Shown here: positions 36,618-44,454 of the stretch, piece after piece
Layout: the number at the start of each line of letters is the position of its first letter
Numbering within the stretch: the first letter of the stretch is position 1
From: CADEFX01 sp050260355
Lineage (GTDB): Bacteria > Pseudomonadota > Alphaproteobacteria > Rhizobiales > Hyphomicrobiaceae
DNA length: 61,029 bases
Assembly: GCA_050260355.1 (NCBI GenBank)
Contig: JBLNBZ010000014.1
Coordinates: 1-61,029, forward strand
Direction of reading: 5' to 3'
Notes under the pieces: generated by a model
What the model was told of the DNA's origin: nothing
The model's input: only the letters and a program-made list of their open reading frames with translations
Database searches by the model: none
Translations under genes and position numbers: made by a program

Positions 36618-37238
36618 GGGGCGCAATCCATACCACGGTGTCATCCTCGCGCTTGTCGCGAGGATCCATCGCTCCACATGCGCAGGAGCACGCTGATGGA
36701 TTGATGGTCGGGACACTCGGAACGAGTCCGAGTGCAGGCGACCATGACAACCGCGGGTGGGCTTTGTTCCTTTTCGAGAAGGCCGCCAACTTATCCCCGC
36801 GCCACTCCGCCCGTGAGATACTGCCCGCGCCTCGGCTCACGAGGGGGCGCTGTCGACGCGCTCTGCAGTGCGAGACGAGGGCCGCGAGGCGGCGGCGTTC
36901 CGATCCACTCGGGCTCGCCCCGGGAAAGAACGAAGCGGCCGGACCCGGGCTCTGCCGGCTACCGTGCCTGGAGAGCCGTTCTTGCGGCGCAGGGCGCGAA
37001 CGTCGCGCTCGCCTACACTGAGAGCCAGGCTTTCGCGCCCTGCTCCCCTCATCTTTCATCAGCCCGGCGTGGTGCGTGCGGGCGGCTCGAGCGCGTCCAC
37101 ACTTCCACCTTGCAAATCAGATGCAGCCATCGAGCAGCGTCACCTTTCCACTTGCGGTGCCGGAAGCCGCGCTAGCGGCGCGGCGATCTGGGATCTTTCC
37201 CGGTGCCGCAACGCACCGGCTCACACCTGCGCGAAAGA

Positions 37239-37272
37239 CCCCGGACAGTGCGCTGGTGCGCACTGTCCGGGG
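37239..37272. repeat. 14-bp perfect hairpin
   Basis: CCCCGGACAGTGCG pairs with CGCACTGTCCGGGG around a 6-nt loop. No T-run follows on either side, so it is a palindromic repeat rather than a standard terminator. Confidence 0.7.
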
Positions 37273-37517
37273 ACGCAAGTGGCGGGCGTTGTGTCGGGTC
37301 GTGAAAGAACGAGTTGTGTCGGATCGGCGAAGGAAATGTCCGATCCCAATTGAGAACCCGCGTTCGTGGCACGGCATCTGGATCCCTGCCTGCGCAGGGA
37401 TGACGCAAGTGGGGAGGATGCGCGCGCGACGCCCGACACCTGTCATCCTCGGGCTCGGCCTGCATAAAGCCCGGGATGACGAAAGAGTGTGGGGCGCGGA
37501 GGTTGCCTCCTAACGGG

Positions 37518-37667
37518 CGTCATCCCGGCCCAGTGAGCGCGCAGCGCGAACGCGAGCCGGGATCCAGGGCCAGGTCTCCTGCGTCTGCGACGAGTCTCAC
37601 GCTGGATCCCGCATCGGCGCTCGGCCCGTACGGGCCTCGCTGGTGCGGGATGACGCGTGGGGATGGG
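37518..37667 (+). repeat. 150-bp mosaic repeat, copy 2
   Basis: Second copy of the element at 30835-30980, same orientation, with the same CGTCATCCC start, central GGATCC motifs, CGGCCCGTACGGGCC palindrome and GCGGGATGACG end. Confidence 0.7.
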
Positions 37668-37691
37668 GCGAGACCGTGCCCAATATTCGGC

Positions 37692-37745
37692 GTCATCCGG
37701 TCCCGCATGCGAGTCAAGCGCATGCGGAATGGGCCGGGACCCAGA
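37692..37745. repeat. palindromic repeat, inverted copy of 4-60
   Basis: This contains CGCATGCG and CGCATGCG arms and a GGGCCGGGACCCAGA end. It matches the reverse complement of 4-60 with few differences, and a partial copy lies at 37963-37993. Confidence 0.6.
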
Positions 37746-37800
37746 CGCCCGTCCACTCATGCTGAGCGAGGGATGATACGACACGTACCACGCATTATCC

Positions 37801-37829
37801 CCCTCTCCCCGTCCTTTACGGGGAGAGGG
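37801..37829. repeat. CTCTCCCC/GGGGAGAG palindromic repeat
   Basis: CCCTCTCCCCGT pairs perfectly with ACGGGGAGAGGG (12 bp) around a 5-nt loop. It belongs to the same family as 12425-12450 and the element inside thiC. Confidence 0.75.
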
Positions 37830-37840
37830 TCGGGGTGAGG

Positions 37841-37914
37841 GGCAGCGGCATAATCCGAGCTCGTGTCTGCCCCTCATCCTAACCTTCTCCCCACAAGTGG
37901 GGAGAAGGGACTGT
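37841..37914 (+). repeat. 74-bp direct repeat, copy 1
   Basis: This copy is about 70/74 identical to 38845-38918 in the same orientation. It includes GTGTCTGCCCCTCATCC and a CTTCTCCCCAC/GTGGGGAGAAG hairpin. The two copies flank the small exported-protein gene at 38046-38483. Confidence 0.8.
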
Positions 37915-38045
37915 TCGGCGCTTGTGGGCGGCTTTCGCGTCGTCGCCGCGCTGAACTTGAGACCGCGCATGCGGAAATGGGCTGGGACCCAGGTGCGCGG
38001 CCGCTTGCTCGGAGCTGGTTGGTGGGGACGGTTTACCGCCGCCCG

Positions 38046-38483
38046 CTACTTCAGCGTGATCGCGAGCCCGCTCAAATCGACATTCGCGAGCAGCCCGATC
38101 TGCCGGCCGGAAAGCTCGAGCACGGCGCCCTTCTGGTTGGTCAGCACGATCGCGCGGGCGCCGCGTCCGACGGCAAGGCCCGCGCCGGCCGCGCCATAAA
38201 CGCCGGCGACATCGGAGGGCCTGTAGATGTTGCGCACGTGGCCGTGCAGCACCGTCTTCGATCCGCCGAAGATGAGGCCGTAGTCGATGCCGCCGACGGT
38301 GAGCGGATAGGTGCGGCCATGGAACGTGAGCGTGCCGCCGCCGCCCGAGCCGCCGATGATCCAGCCGCCCTTGTAGACCGTCAGTCTGACGTAGCCGCTG
38401 TCGGCGTGCGCCGACGAAAGGCTCGCGCCGGCGAGGAGGAGGAAGGCGCTGAGCGCGGCGCGGATCAAGGGTGACAAAGGCAT
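38046..38483 (-). CDS. exported hypothetical protein
   Basis: This 145-residue protein has a signal peptide (MPLSPLIRAALSAFLLLAGA ... SAHA) followed by a Gly-rich, beta-rich domain (GGWIIGGSGGGGTLTFHGRTY; later AGLAVGRGARAIVLTNQKGAVLEL). GGAG lies about 9 nt before the ATG. The pattern of a small domain with repeated Gly turns loosely recalls periplasmic envelope proteins such as DUF1134/EipA, but this could not be confirmed by eye. The gene lies between two 74-bp direct repeats. Confidence 0.7.
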   Translation of the reverse strand: MPLSPLIRAALSAFLLLAGASLSSAHADSGYVRLTVYKGGWIIGGSGGGGTLTFHGRTYPLTVGGIDYGLIFGGSKTVLHGHVRNIYRPSDVAGVYGAAGAGLAVGRGARAIVLTNQKGAVLELSGRQIGLLANVDLSGLAITLK

Positions 38484-38980
38484 GACGCTTTCTCCTGGGT
38501 CGTGCGGATGGACGGTGTACGCCTTGTGCAGACAGCATCCCGACTGATTCGAGCGAAGTTTGGAATGGCTGAAGCCATCGCTCCGCCGTCCGAGGCAGAT
38601 ATCCGCAGTTCTGGGAGCAATGAAGGAAATCGGCAGGGCGGCCGACATTTCGCCGAAGCCTGTGGCGCATCGGCCATGCGAGGACGCGCCCGAGGGCGGG
38701 CAGGTCGCGTCGACACGGGCGCTGCCTCTGCCGCGATCGAGGAGCGAGCGTGTGGAGCCGCATTTGGGGTCGGGCCTGTGCAGGAATGACGCAAGGGGGG
38801 AGGGTGCGAGCGCAACCGCCCGACACCCGGCCGCGCATGTGGGGGGCAGCGGCATAGTCCGAGCTGGTGTCTGCCCCTCATCCTAACCTTCTCCCCACAG
38901 GTGGGGTGAAGGGACTGTGCGCTCACCCTCGCGCTCCTGTCCGGGGCTTGTGGGCCAGAGAGAGGCTAGCAGCCGCCTCG
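38484..38980. other. 497-bp intergenic region with repeats
   Basis: No gene is supported. The first 280 bases look like unique upstream sequence for the exported-protein gene. From about 38765 the region holds GATGACGCAAG-type repeat pieces and the second 74-bp repeat. Confidence 0.5.
38845..38918 (+). repeat. 74-bp direct repeat, copy 2
   Basis: Second copy of 37841-37914, with four differences, in the same orientation. It lies 3' of the membrane-protein gene (minus) and upstream of the exported-protein gene (minus). Confidence 0.8.
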
Positions 38981-39478
38981 TCACCTCGTGGCCGGCGCGG
39001 GGTGGAAGCGGCGCGTGGCGAGAAAGCCGAGCACGATGAAGACCACGGGAAGCGCGCCCTGTGCGATCTGGAACGGCGGCTCCGACTCTGTCGGCGCCAG
39101 CGCATGTAACGCCGGCAGCTTGCGGAACATCTGCACCACGAGCACGAAGCAGTTGAGGTAGAGCGCGGCAACGGCGGTTGCCACGTAGATCCAGCGCCAG
39201 GCGCCGACGAGGTGAAACGCGTAGCGCGCGGCCACGGCGATGGCCAGGATGACGAGCGAGATGGCGCCGAGCGCCAGCCCGGTGGTGAAGCCGGCGATCG
39301 GGAACATGAAGCCTGTGACGCTGGTCAGGATCGTCGTGGCGAGAAAGATGGCCGTCCACTTGCCGAGCCGCTCCGCGCGCAGCATGGCGGCGAGCACCAC
39401 GAGGCCCGTAGCGATGGCGATCAGGCTGATGATGACGTGGAGCGTCGTGAAGGTGGAAAGCGACATCCCCAAAATCAT
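38981..39478 (-). CDS. membrane protein of unknown function
   Basis: This 165-residue protein has about five hydrophobic helices, at roughly residues 8-32, 40-60, 64-86, 94-116 and 140-155. It looks like small integral membrane proteins of the DoxX or DUF2306 kind but no specific family motif was recognised. GGGGAG lies 5 nt before the ATG of MILGMSLSTF, which decides the start; the longer open frame upstream is Arg/Ser-rich and rejected. Confidence 0.72.
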   Translation of the reverse strand: MILGMSLSTFTTLHVIISLIAIATGLVVLAAMLRAERLGKWTAIFLATTILTSVTGFMFPIAGFTTGLALGAISLVILAIAVAARYAFHLVGAWRWIYVATAVAALYLNCFVLVVQMFRKLPALHALAPTESEPPFQIAQGALPVVFIVLGFLATRRFHPAPATR

Positions 39479-39709
39479 GACACTCCCCTCGCTAGCGTCG
39501 TTCGATCCTACGCTGGCGTGGGGGCCGAGACTACGATGATAATTTGGGCAAGAGCGATGGCTGCATGCGGTTTGGCGCGTGCAAGGGTGGCGAGGTTCTG
39601 GCGCGTCAGCTTGAGTCGATGAGCCCAGGACGGCCGATAGAAGGCCCTCGGCAAGGTCGGACACGGAAGGTCGAAGACGAAGCCAAAAGTAGAGATCGGG
39701 AGGCGAGTC

Positions 39710-40366
39710 TTGCGTCGTTTGACGACCGGAGTTGGCGTCGCCCTTATTTGGGGCGCCATCATAGCATTCGGTTGGCTGTTTAGCTGCTTCGTTGAGACGG
39801 TTCTCAATCCGCTTCTTCCTGGCGATTGGCGAGAACGCCTCGGTGGCGCTCTCCTGTTTGTGGGAGTCCTATATCTGCTTTGGCAGGTGGACAATCTGAA
39901 GCGGGACGTTCGCAGTTTAAAAGCACGCGTTGACCGCCGAATCAGATTGATCGGTCAGGCACAGGCTAAAGCTGGCAGCTGGGTGCGGTTCTTTCAGACC
40001 GGCAAAAAAAGGACGCCTCGACGGGGGCGAGGCGTCCTGAGAGCGCGCCCTAGCGGAGAGGGGCACGCGGGGCCATCGGGAGGGGACGACCGATGGTGCG
40101 AGGACCATAGCCCGATGGCGCGCACCTGCCTGTTCCGTGCGGAACAAGCTGCGTTGGAATTTGGCGGTGGGATTAAACACAGAGGAGCTGCGTCGAGGCT
40201 CACCTTTGGCCACACGCTCTCGTGCGCGCCGTTGCGGCGGCGCCGAGCACAACATCAGGCTCCAGGGCAAGAGCACCCGCATCGGCACCTACAAGTTGCA
40301 AGGATTGCCACAGCCCTTCACCGTGAAGATCGCTTGCGCGACCGCGTTAGATACAGTTTTTCATGA
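39710..40366 (+). CDS. hypothetical membrane-anchored protein, doubtful 3' part
   Basis: The open frame starts with TTG, with GGGAGG 6 nt upstream. Its first 95 residues look real: a Cys-containing membrane segment (VGVALIWGAIIAFGWLFSCF), a second hydrophobic stretch (GGALLFVGVLYLLW), and a helical VDNLKRDVRSLKARVDRRIR. The frame then runs through an 11-bp terminator-like hairpin at 40010-40038 into an Arg/His-rich stretch that looks non-coding. The gene may have lost its natural stop by recombination. Function is unknown. Confidence 0.4.
   Translation: MRRLTTGVGVALIWGAIIAFGWLFSCFVETVLNPLLPGDWRERLGGALLFVGVLYLLWQVDNLKRDVRSLKARVDRRIRLIGQAQAKAGSWVRFFQTGKKRTPRRGRGVLRARPSGEGHAGPSGGDDRWCEDHSPMARTCLFRAEQAALEFGGGIKHRGAASRLTFGHTLSCAPLRRRRAQHQAPGQEHPHRHLQVARIATALHREDRLRDRVRYSFS
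40010..40038 (-). terminator. terminator-like hairpin on the minus strand
   Basis: AGGACGCCTCG pairs perfectly with CGAGGCGTCCT (11 bp, 7-nt loop). Read on the minus strand it is followed by seven T. The nearest minus-strand gene upstream of it is the WYL regulator, whose stop is about 415 nt away, so it may end that long transcript or an unannotated small RNA. Confidence 0.6.
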
Positions 40367-40454
40367 TTGTATCTAACGCTGGGGCGAGTGCGGCGAGGTA
40401 CGTTGAGTGCACGGGACGTCAAGCGGCCGCTCTCAACGTCCGTGAGTCAACACC
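40039..40454. other. gene-free stretch with AT-rich dyad
   Basis: No convincing gene is seen. Around 40237-40376 one plus frame reads GGAEHNIRLQGKSTRIGTYK and onward in a natural-looking way, possibly a remnant. A 12-bp perfect inverted repeat, GCGTTAGATACA (40344-40355) and TGTATCTAACGC (40368-40379), encloses 12 nt including TTTTT. It could be an operator or the mark of a past insertion. Confidence 0.35.
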
Positions 40455-41174
40455 TCACGTGGCTTCGGGGCTCGCGTTGCCCGTCGAGCGGCGGTTCCAG
40501 GTCTGGTCGCGCTTGAGGAAGTCGTGCAGCGTCTTGCCGGGCTCGGGCTTGAAGCGATCCTCGCGCACGCTGAAGCCGTCGATGCGGTCGAGGCGGAAGG
40601 TGCGGAAGTCGTCGCGCAGCTCGCACCACGCGGCCAGCATCCACACCGGCCCGAAGTAGGCGAGCGACAGCGGACGCACGGTGCGCTCCGACGCTTCGGC
40701 CAGCGCATTGCGGTAGCGGAACTGCACCTTGAGCTGGCTGCGCAGCGCGCGGCGCAGCTCGGCGAGGTCGAAGCAGATCGGCTCCATGTAGTGATGCTGG
40801 GGCGCGAGCAGGGCCGTGTTGGCCATGTAGCGGCGCAGCCGCTCGGGAATGACGGCCTCGACCTTGGCGATGACGTTGGTGGCGGCGGCGGCAAGCTCCG
40901 CGTCGGCCCATGATTCGACGATGCGCGCGCCCAGCACCAGCGCCTCGATCTCCTGCTCGTTGAACATCAGCGGCGGCAGGTCGAAGCCGGCACGCAGGAC
41001 GTAGCCGACGCCGGCCTCGCCCTCGATCGGCACGCCGCTGGTGATCAGGTCGCGGATGTCGCGATAGATCGTGCGCTCCGATACCTCCAGCGCCTCGCTC
41101 AGATCCTGAGCACGCACAAGCTCCTTGCGGCGCATGAACTGGATGATCTCGAACAGGCGGTCGGCGCGGCGCAC
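40455..41174 (-). CDS. YafY-family transcriptional regulator (HTH plus WYL domain)
   Basis: This 239-residue regulator has an N-terminal HTH of the HTH_11 type (residues 1-60: LVRAQDLSEALEVSERTIYRDIRDL) and a WYL ligand-sensing domain from about residue 135 (YFGPVWMLAAWCELRDDFRTFRLDRI). The start is GTG with GAGGA 9 nt upstream. It faces a DUF1127 gene across a region with two identical CTGACA-N6-TGTCAG dyads, which it may bind. The effector is unknown. Confidence 0.88.
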   Translation of the reverse strand: MRRADRLFEIIQFMRRKELVRAQDLSEALEVSERTIYRDIRDLITSGVPIEGEAGVGYVLRAGFDLPPLMFNEQEIEALVLGARIVESWADAELAAAATNVIAKVEAVIPERLRRYMANTALLAPQHHYMEPICFDLAELRRALRSQLKVQFRYRNALAEASERTVRPLSLAYFGPVWMLAAWCELRDDFRTFRLDRIDGFSVREDRFKPEPGKTLHDFLKRDQTWNRRSTGNASPEAT

Positions 41175-41230
41175 GGCGGCAAGTCCTCGGGGATCCTTTG
41201 GATCGGCGCGCGGAGACTAGCTTATCCCTC

Positions 41231-41283
41231 CTGACACCACGCTGTCAGGAGCATGTCAGGGCCTCCTGACAGCAGGCTGTCAG
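41231..41283. promoter_or_regulatory. duplicated CTGACA-N6-TGTCAG operator
   Basis: Two perfect dyads of identical form lie at 41231-41248 and 41266-41283, 35 bp apart, with an extra TGTCAG half-site at 41254-41259 between them. They lie upstream of the WYL-regulator gene (57 bp to its start) and of the DUF1127 gene (147 bp), the classic layout for an autoregulated divergent promoter. Confidence 0.7.
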
Positions 41284-41429
41284 GACCCCTCTCCTATGTT
41301 CCGGACATCCGCTCGCAGGGCGGATTCCTCGAGCTCAACAAAGGCGGATTTCGCGATTGCGAACCGCCGTCGAATTGACGGGCGAGCGGGAGCCAAGGAC
41401 CCGAGCGAGCATAACAACAGGAGAGGATC

Positions 41430-41699
41430 ATGTCAGCGATACAACTCATTTCGCGCGGGCGGCAGCGCCGTTCGGCCGGCCCTGCGGCGCGCGTGGGCGC
41501 ATTCGCAAGTCGGATCTGGTGGAGCTACTGGGAGCGGCGCGCCAAGAAGGCGACCGTGCAAATGCTGCGGGCGCTGGACGGCCGCACGCTCAAGGATATC
41601 GGGCTTACCCCGGGCGAGATCGAATCCACCGTGTACGGCAAGCGCGGCGACCGGCTGCGCCAGTACCACCACGGCTGGAACATGCGGTCAGGATCATGA
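41430..41699 (+). CDS. DUF1127 domain protein
   Basis: This 89-residue basic protein ends with the DUF1127 motif (RAKKATVQMLRALDGRTLKD IGLTPGEIES, about residues 38-66), preceded by an Arg-rich tail and an aromatic patch (RIWWSYWERR). Small DUF1127 proteins in alphaproteobacteria bind RNA or proteins and affect phosphate and carbon metabolism. GGAGAGG lies just before the ATG. A strong terminator follows. Confidence 0.85.
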   Translation: MSAIQLISRGRQRRSAGPAARVGAFASRIWWSYWERRAKKATVQMLRALDGRTLKDIGLTPGEIESTVYGKRGDRLRQYHHGWNMRSGS

Positions 41700-41729
41700 G
41701 CATCGCCCTGGCGAGGGGCGATAGGCGAA

Positions 41730-41762
41730 CGAGATGGCCGGGTCTCTCTCCCGGCCATCTCG
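41730..41762 (+). terminator. intrinsic terminator of the DUF1127 gene
   Basis: CGAGATGGCCGGG pairs perfectly with CCCGGCCATCTCG (13 bp) around a 7-nt pyrimidine loop, followed by GCTTTAAAG. It lies 30 nt after the stop codon. Confidence 0.75.
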
Positions 41763-41819
41763 GCTTTAAAGCGGGCGCTGATCGGGGCGTTTCAGCCCGC
41801 AGCGCCGACGCGGCAAGCC

Positions 41820-42371
41820 TCACTTTGCGCGGTAGCGCTCGACGCAAGCGAGGAACTTGTCCATGTAGCTCTGCATGAACTTGCGCGTGCCTTCGTCGAC
41901 GAAGGTGCCCGCATCGTCGACCATGTTGGGCTTGTAGACGATGTAGCCCTCCGGCTGTCCCATCAGAATCACGTTCAGATAGGCGAGGATGCTGCGCAGG
42001 TGCTGCTGGGCGGCGGCAGTGCCGACTGCGCCCTGCGATGTGCCGATGGCGGCGGTCGGCTTGCTGTCGAACGAGTTCTTGCCATAGGGGCGCGAGGCCC
42101 AGTCGATCGCGTTCTTCAGCACGCCCGGGATGGAGCGGTTGTACTCCGGCGTCACGATCAGCACGCCGTCGGCAGCTTCGATCTCGCTCTTGAGGCGGGT
42201 CACCGGTGCGGGTGGACTCGGCTCCAGGTCCTGGCTGAACAAGGGCAGGTCGTCGATCTTGGCGAAGGTGAACTCGGTGCCTGGCTTGGCCAGCTTGGTC
42301 AAAGCTCCGGCAAGTCTACGGTTCAGAGACTCGCGGCGAATACTGCCAACGATGACGACGATCTTGGTCAT
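41820..42371 (-). CDS. NADPH-dependent FMN reductase family protein
   Basis: This 183-residue flavodoxin-fold protein has the family pattern: VGSIRRESLNRRLA near residue 8 (FMN phosphate loop), TPEYNRSIPGVLKNAIDWAS near residue 74, and GTSQGAVGTAAAQQHLR. Related enzymes reduce quinones, azo dyes or chromate with NADPH. It is divergent from an HxlR regulator 82 nt away, the usual arrangement for an electrophile- or quinone-induced reductase. Confidence 0.9.
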   Translation of the reverse strand: MTKIVVIVGSIRRESLNRRLAGALTKLAKPGTEFTFAKIDDLPLFSQDLEPSPPAPVTRLKSEIEAADGVLIVTPEYNRSIPGVLKNAIDWASRPYGKNSFDSKPTAAIGTSQGAVGTAAAQQHLRSILAYLNVILMGQPEGYIVYKPNMVDDAGTFVDEGTRKFMQSYMDKFLACVERYRAK

Positions 42372-42453
42372 GACTGGACCTCACCCCTATGGTTACGGTT
42401 TGTGACCTGCACTAGATTGGTGACTACAGGAAGCCCTGCAAGGAGGCACTTTC
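42372..42453. promoter_or_regulatory. divergent promoter, FMN reductase / HxlR
   Basis: This 82-bp region contains GGTTAC-GGTTT-GTGACC (imperfect dyad) and a further GGTGAC half-site about 20 nt on. HxlR proteins bind short dyads between themselves and their target, so this is the likely operator. Confidence 0.5.
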
Positions 42454-42834
42454 TTGAAACCTGGTCACATGCATTTGTCCGGCGACTGTCGAGCCGTGAG
42501 CGACGTCCTGTCGAGGATCGGCGACAAGTGGACGGTGCTCGTGGTCAATCTAATGGGCAAAGGGCCCAAACGGTTCAATGAAATGGAGCGGGAGGTCGGC
42601 GGCATCTCGCAGCGGATACTGACGCTCACGCTCAGGGGGCTGGAGCGCGACGGGCTGGTGACGCGCTCGGTGTATCCGACGGTGCCGCCGCGCGTGGAGT
42701 ATGCGCTGACCGATCTCGGCCGCTCGCTGCTGGCGCCGGTGCGCGAGCTCGGCGCCTGGGCGCTGAGCAATCAGAAGACGATCGAGGAGGCTCGCGCGCG
42801 CTTCGATGCCAAGGCGAGGCGCGACGGTGGGTGA
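42454..42834 (+). CDS. HxlR-family transcriptional regulator
   Basis: This 126-residue winged-helix regulator has the HxlR pattern: a Cys near the N terminus (LSGDCRAVSDVLSRIGDKWT, redox-sensing in relatives), FNEMEREVGGISQRILTLTL as the recognition region, and PRVEYALTDLGRSL. The start is probably TTG, because AAGGAGG lies 7 nt upstream; the first ATG is five codons later and has no site. It likely represses the divergent FMN reductase gene until a quinone or aldehyde modifies the Cys. Confidence 0.88.
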   Translation: MKPGHMHLSGDCRAVSDVLSRIGDKWTVLVVNLMGKGPKRFNEMEREVGGISQRILTLTLRGLERDGLVTRSVYPTVPPRVEYALTDLGRSLLAPVRELGAWALSNQKTIEEARARFDAKARRDGG

Positions 42835-42869
42835 GAAGCTCCGGCGCTGCTCCGCACGGGGATCGATCC

Positions 42870-43832
42870 TCATTGCGGCTCGATGCCGGCGAGTGCCAGT
42901 GCCTTCTTCCAGACCGGGATCTGGTCCTTGAGAAACGCCGATAGCTCCTCGGGCGTCGACGATCTCGGCGTGAAGCCCTGCTGCATCATCTGCTGTCTGA
43001 CGGCAGGATTGGCGAGAACAGCCGCCATCTCCTTGTTCATGCGCGCGACGATCTCGGGCGGCAGCCCGGCAGGGCCGACCAACGCAAACCAGGGGCTGAT
43101 GGGAAACTTGGGCTGACCCGCCTCCACGATGGAGGGAACATCGGGCAGCACGGCGCTGCGCTCATGGAACGTCGCCGCGATGGCGCGCAGCTTGCCGCCC
43201 TTCACGTGCTGCGCGACGGTCGTGGACGTGGCGTTGATGAGATGGACCTGGCCCGACAGAAGATCGGGGATCGCCTCGGGCTCCGACTTGTAGGGAACGT
43301 GAACCATCTCGATCCCGGCGTTGGCGGCAAACATCGCCGTCGCAACGATGGCGTAGGTGTTGCCCGAGGCATAGTTGAGCTTCTTCGGATTGGCCTTGGC
43401 ATAGGCGATCAGCTCGGCCAGCGAATGCGCGGGCACCGAAGGATGCACAACGATGAAGAAGGCATTGTCGCCGAGGTAGGTCACCGGCGTGAAATCGGCG
43501 AGCACGTCGTAAGGCGGCTCCTTGCGGATATGCGGCACGACCCCGAGCGGGCTGTTGGTGCCGAACAGGAACGTGTAGCCGTCGGGAGCCGAGCGCTTCA
43601 CTTCGATGGCCGCAAGCGCACCGTCGGCACCCGGCTTGTTGAGGATCACGATGGGCTGGCCGACGGCCTGCGAGAGCTCCTGGCCGGCGATGCGGGCCAG
43701 CGTATCGCTGGCCGAGCCCGGGCCGAACGGCAGGACGAACCTGATGGGCTTGGACGGATAGGGCTGCGCATGTGCGATGGCATGCGGCAGCAGAAGAAGC
43801 GCGGCCAGCGCCGCGGCGACGAGCTGTAGCAT
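42870..43832 (-). CDS. Bug-family (tripartite tricarboxylate transporter) substrate-binding protein, orphan
   Basis: This 320-residue periplasmic protein has a signal peptide ending near IAHAQPYPSKPIRFVLPF and the Bug/TctC core (GPGSASDTLARIAGQELS, NKPGADGALAAIEV, YKSEPEAIPDLLSGQV). GGGAGG lies 7 nt before the chosen ATG. The TctA/TctB membrane proteins are not nearby, as is common for this expanded family, which usually binds carboxylates. Confidence 0.88.
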   Translation of the reverse strand: MLQLVAAALAALLLLPHAIAHAQPYPSKPIRFVLPFGPGSASDTLARIAGQELSQAVGQPIVILNKPGADGALAAIEVKRSAPDGYTFLFGTNSPLGVVPHIRKEPPYDVLADFTPVTYLGDNAFFIVVHPSVPAHSLAELIAYAKANPKKLNYASGNTYAIVATAMFAANAGIEMVHVPYKSEPEAIPDLLSGQVHLINATSTTVAQHVKGGKLRAIAATFHERSAVLPDVPSIVEAGQPKFPISPWFALVGPAGLPPEIVARMNKEMAAVLANPAVRQQMMQQGFTPRSSTPEELSAFLKDQIPVWKKALALAGIEPQ

Positions 43833-44177
43833 CGAAAATCCTCCCTGCAGCAACGGATCCGGCGGGTGCTGTTCTTCTGATACGCGTTGTAGCCGGTGCC
43901 TACTCCTGCTGCCGGGGATAAGTTTGGCGCGGGTCGCCCGTGTTGCTCAAGCCGATATTGCTCGAGGCCTGAGGCGGCGCCCCGAGTGTGGGCCCAAGGT
44001 GAGGCACGCATGCCGCACGCGCCGGACCGGTCGCGAGACGCGGCAGTTACCTGCGTAACTTACACAGGGCGGCGCAACGCTTAGACCATTTCGCTCGAGG
44101 CAACAGCTCGGCCCGGGTCAGCACCGGCGAGCTGGAGCCCGGTTGAGACTGAGAACGAGCGAACTGGAGTTGAGCCC
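43833..44177. other. 345-bp intergenic region
   Basis: No gene is supported. A small dyad GTTAC-CTGC-GTAAC lies at 44046-44059 and may be a regulator site for the small secreted-protein gene downstream. The rest is GC-rich and featureless. Confidence 0.4.
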
Positions 44178-44378
44178 ATGTCGAAGACGTCAATCGCTGC
44201 GGCGGTGGCTGCGGCACTTGCTTTCGGTGCTCTCGCCGCGCCCGCGGCCGAAGCCCACGGCAAGCATCACCGCTTCTTCTTCAAGCCGTATCACTACAGC
44301 TATGTCTACAAGCCGGTTTGCGGCAAGTGGTTCTGGTCGCGCAGGTACGACCGCTGGGTTTGCGCCTGGTACTACTGA
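44178..44378 (+). CDS. small exported His/Tyr/Trp-rich protein
   Basis: This 66-residue protein has a signal peptide (hydrophobic Ala-rich core ending AAEA, near residue 26) followed by a mature part of about 40 residues rich in His, Tyr, Trp and Arg (HGKHHRFFFKPYHYSYVYK). Two Cys (PVCGKW and WVCAW) may form a disulfide or bind metal. GGAG lies upstream of the ATG. Small proteins of this style are common in Rhizobiales and have no known function. Confidence 0.7.
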   Translation: MSKTSIAAAVAAALAFGALAAPAAEAHGKHHRFFFKPYHYSYVYKPVCGKWFWSRRYDRWVCAWYY

Positions 44379-44454
44379 TCAGTGGTCCGGGCTCGTTTCG
44401 TCCTCTCTCCTCCCGCGGAGAGAGGACGCCTGCAAGGTGGATCACGTAGGTAGG

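Larger units (their letters stand above)
36618..38045. other. 1.4-kb gene-poor mosaic of repeats
   Basis: No credible gene is seen. The region holds a TCCTCGCG/CGCGAGGA hairpin near 36652-36672, a 14-bp hairpin at 37239-37272, and members of at least four repeat families at 37379-37410, 37518-37667, 37692-37745, 37801-37829 and 37841-37914. Around 36960-37020 one frame reads AVLAAQGANVALAYT, which resembles a fragment of a short-chain dehydrogenase, but it is too short to call. Confidence 0.6.

Noticed and set aside
36732..37175. Possible short-chain dehydrogenase remnant (AVLAAQGANVALAYT)
   Set aside because: Only about 15 residues look right, no Rossmann glycine motif precedes them, and the surrounding translation is not protein-like.
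36618..38925. CRISPR array among the repeated hairpins
   Set aside because: Repeats are few, of different families and irregularly spaced; no unit of constant length alternates with spacers and no cas gene is present.
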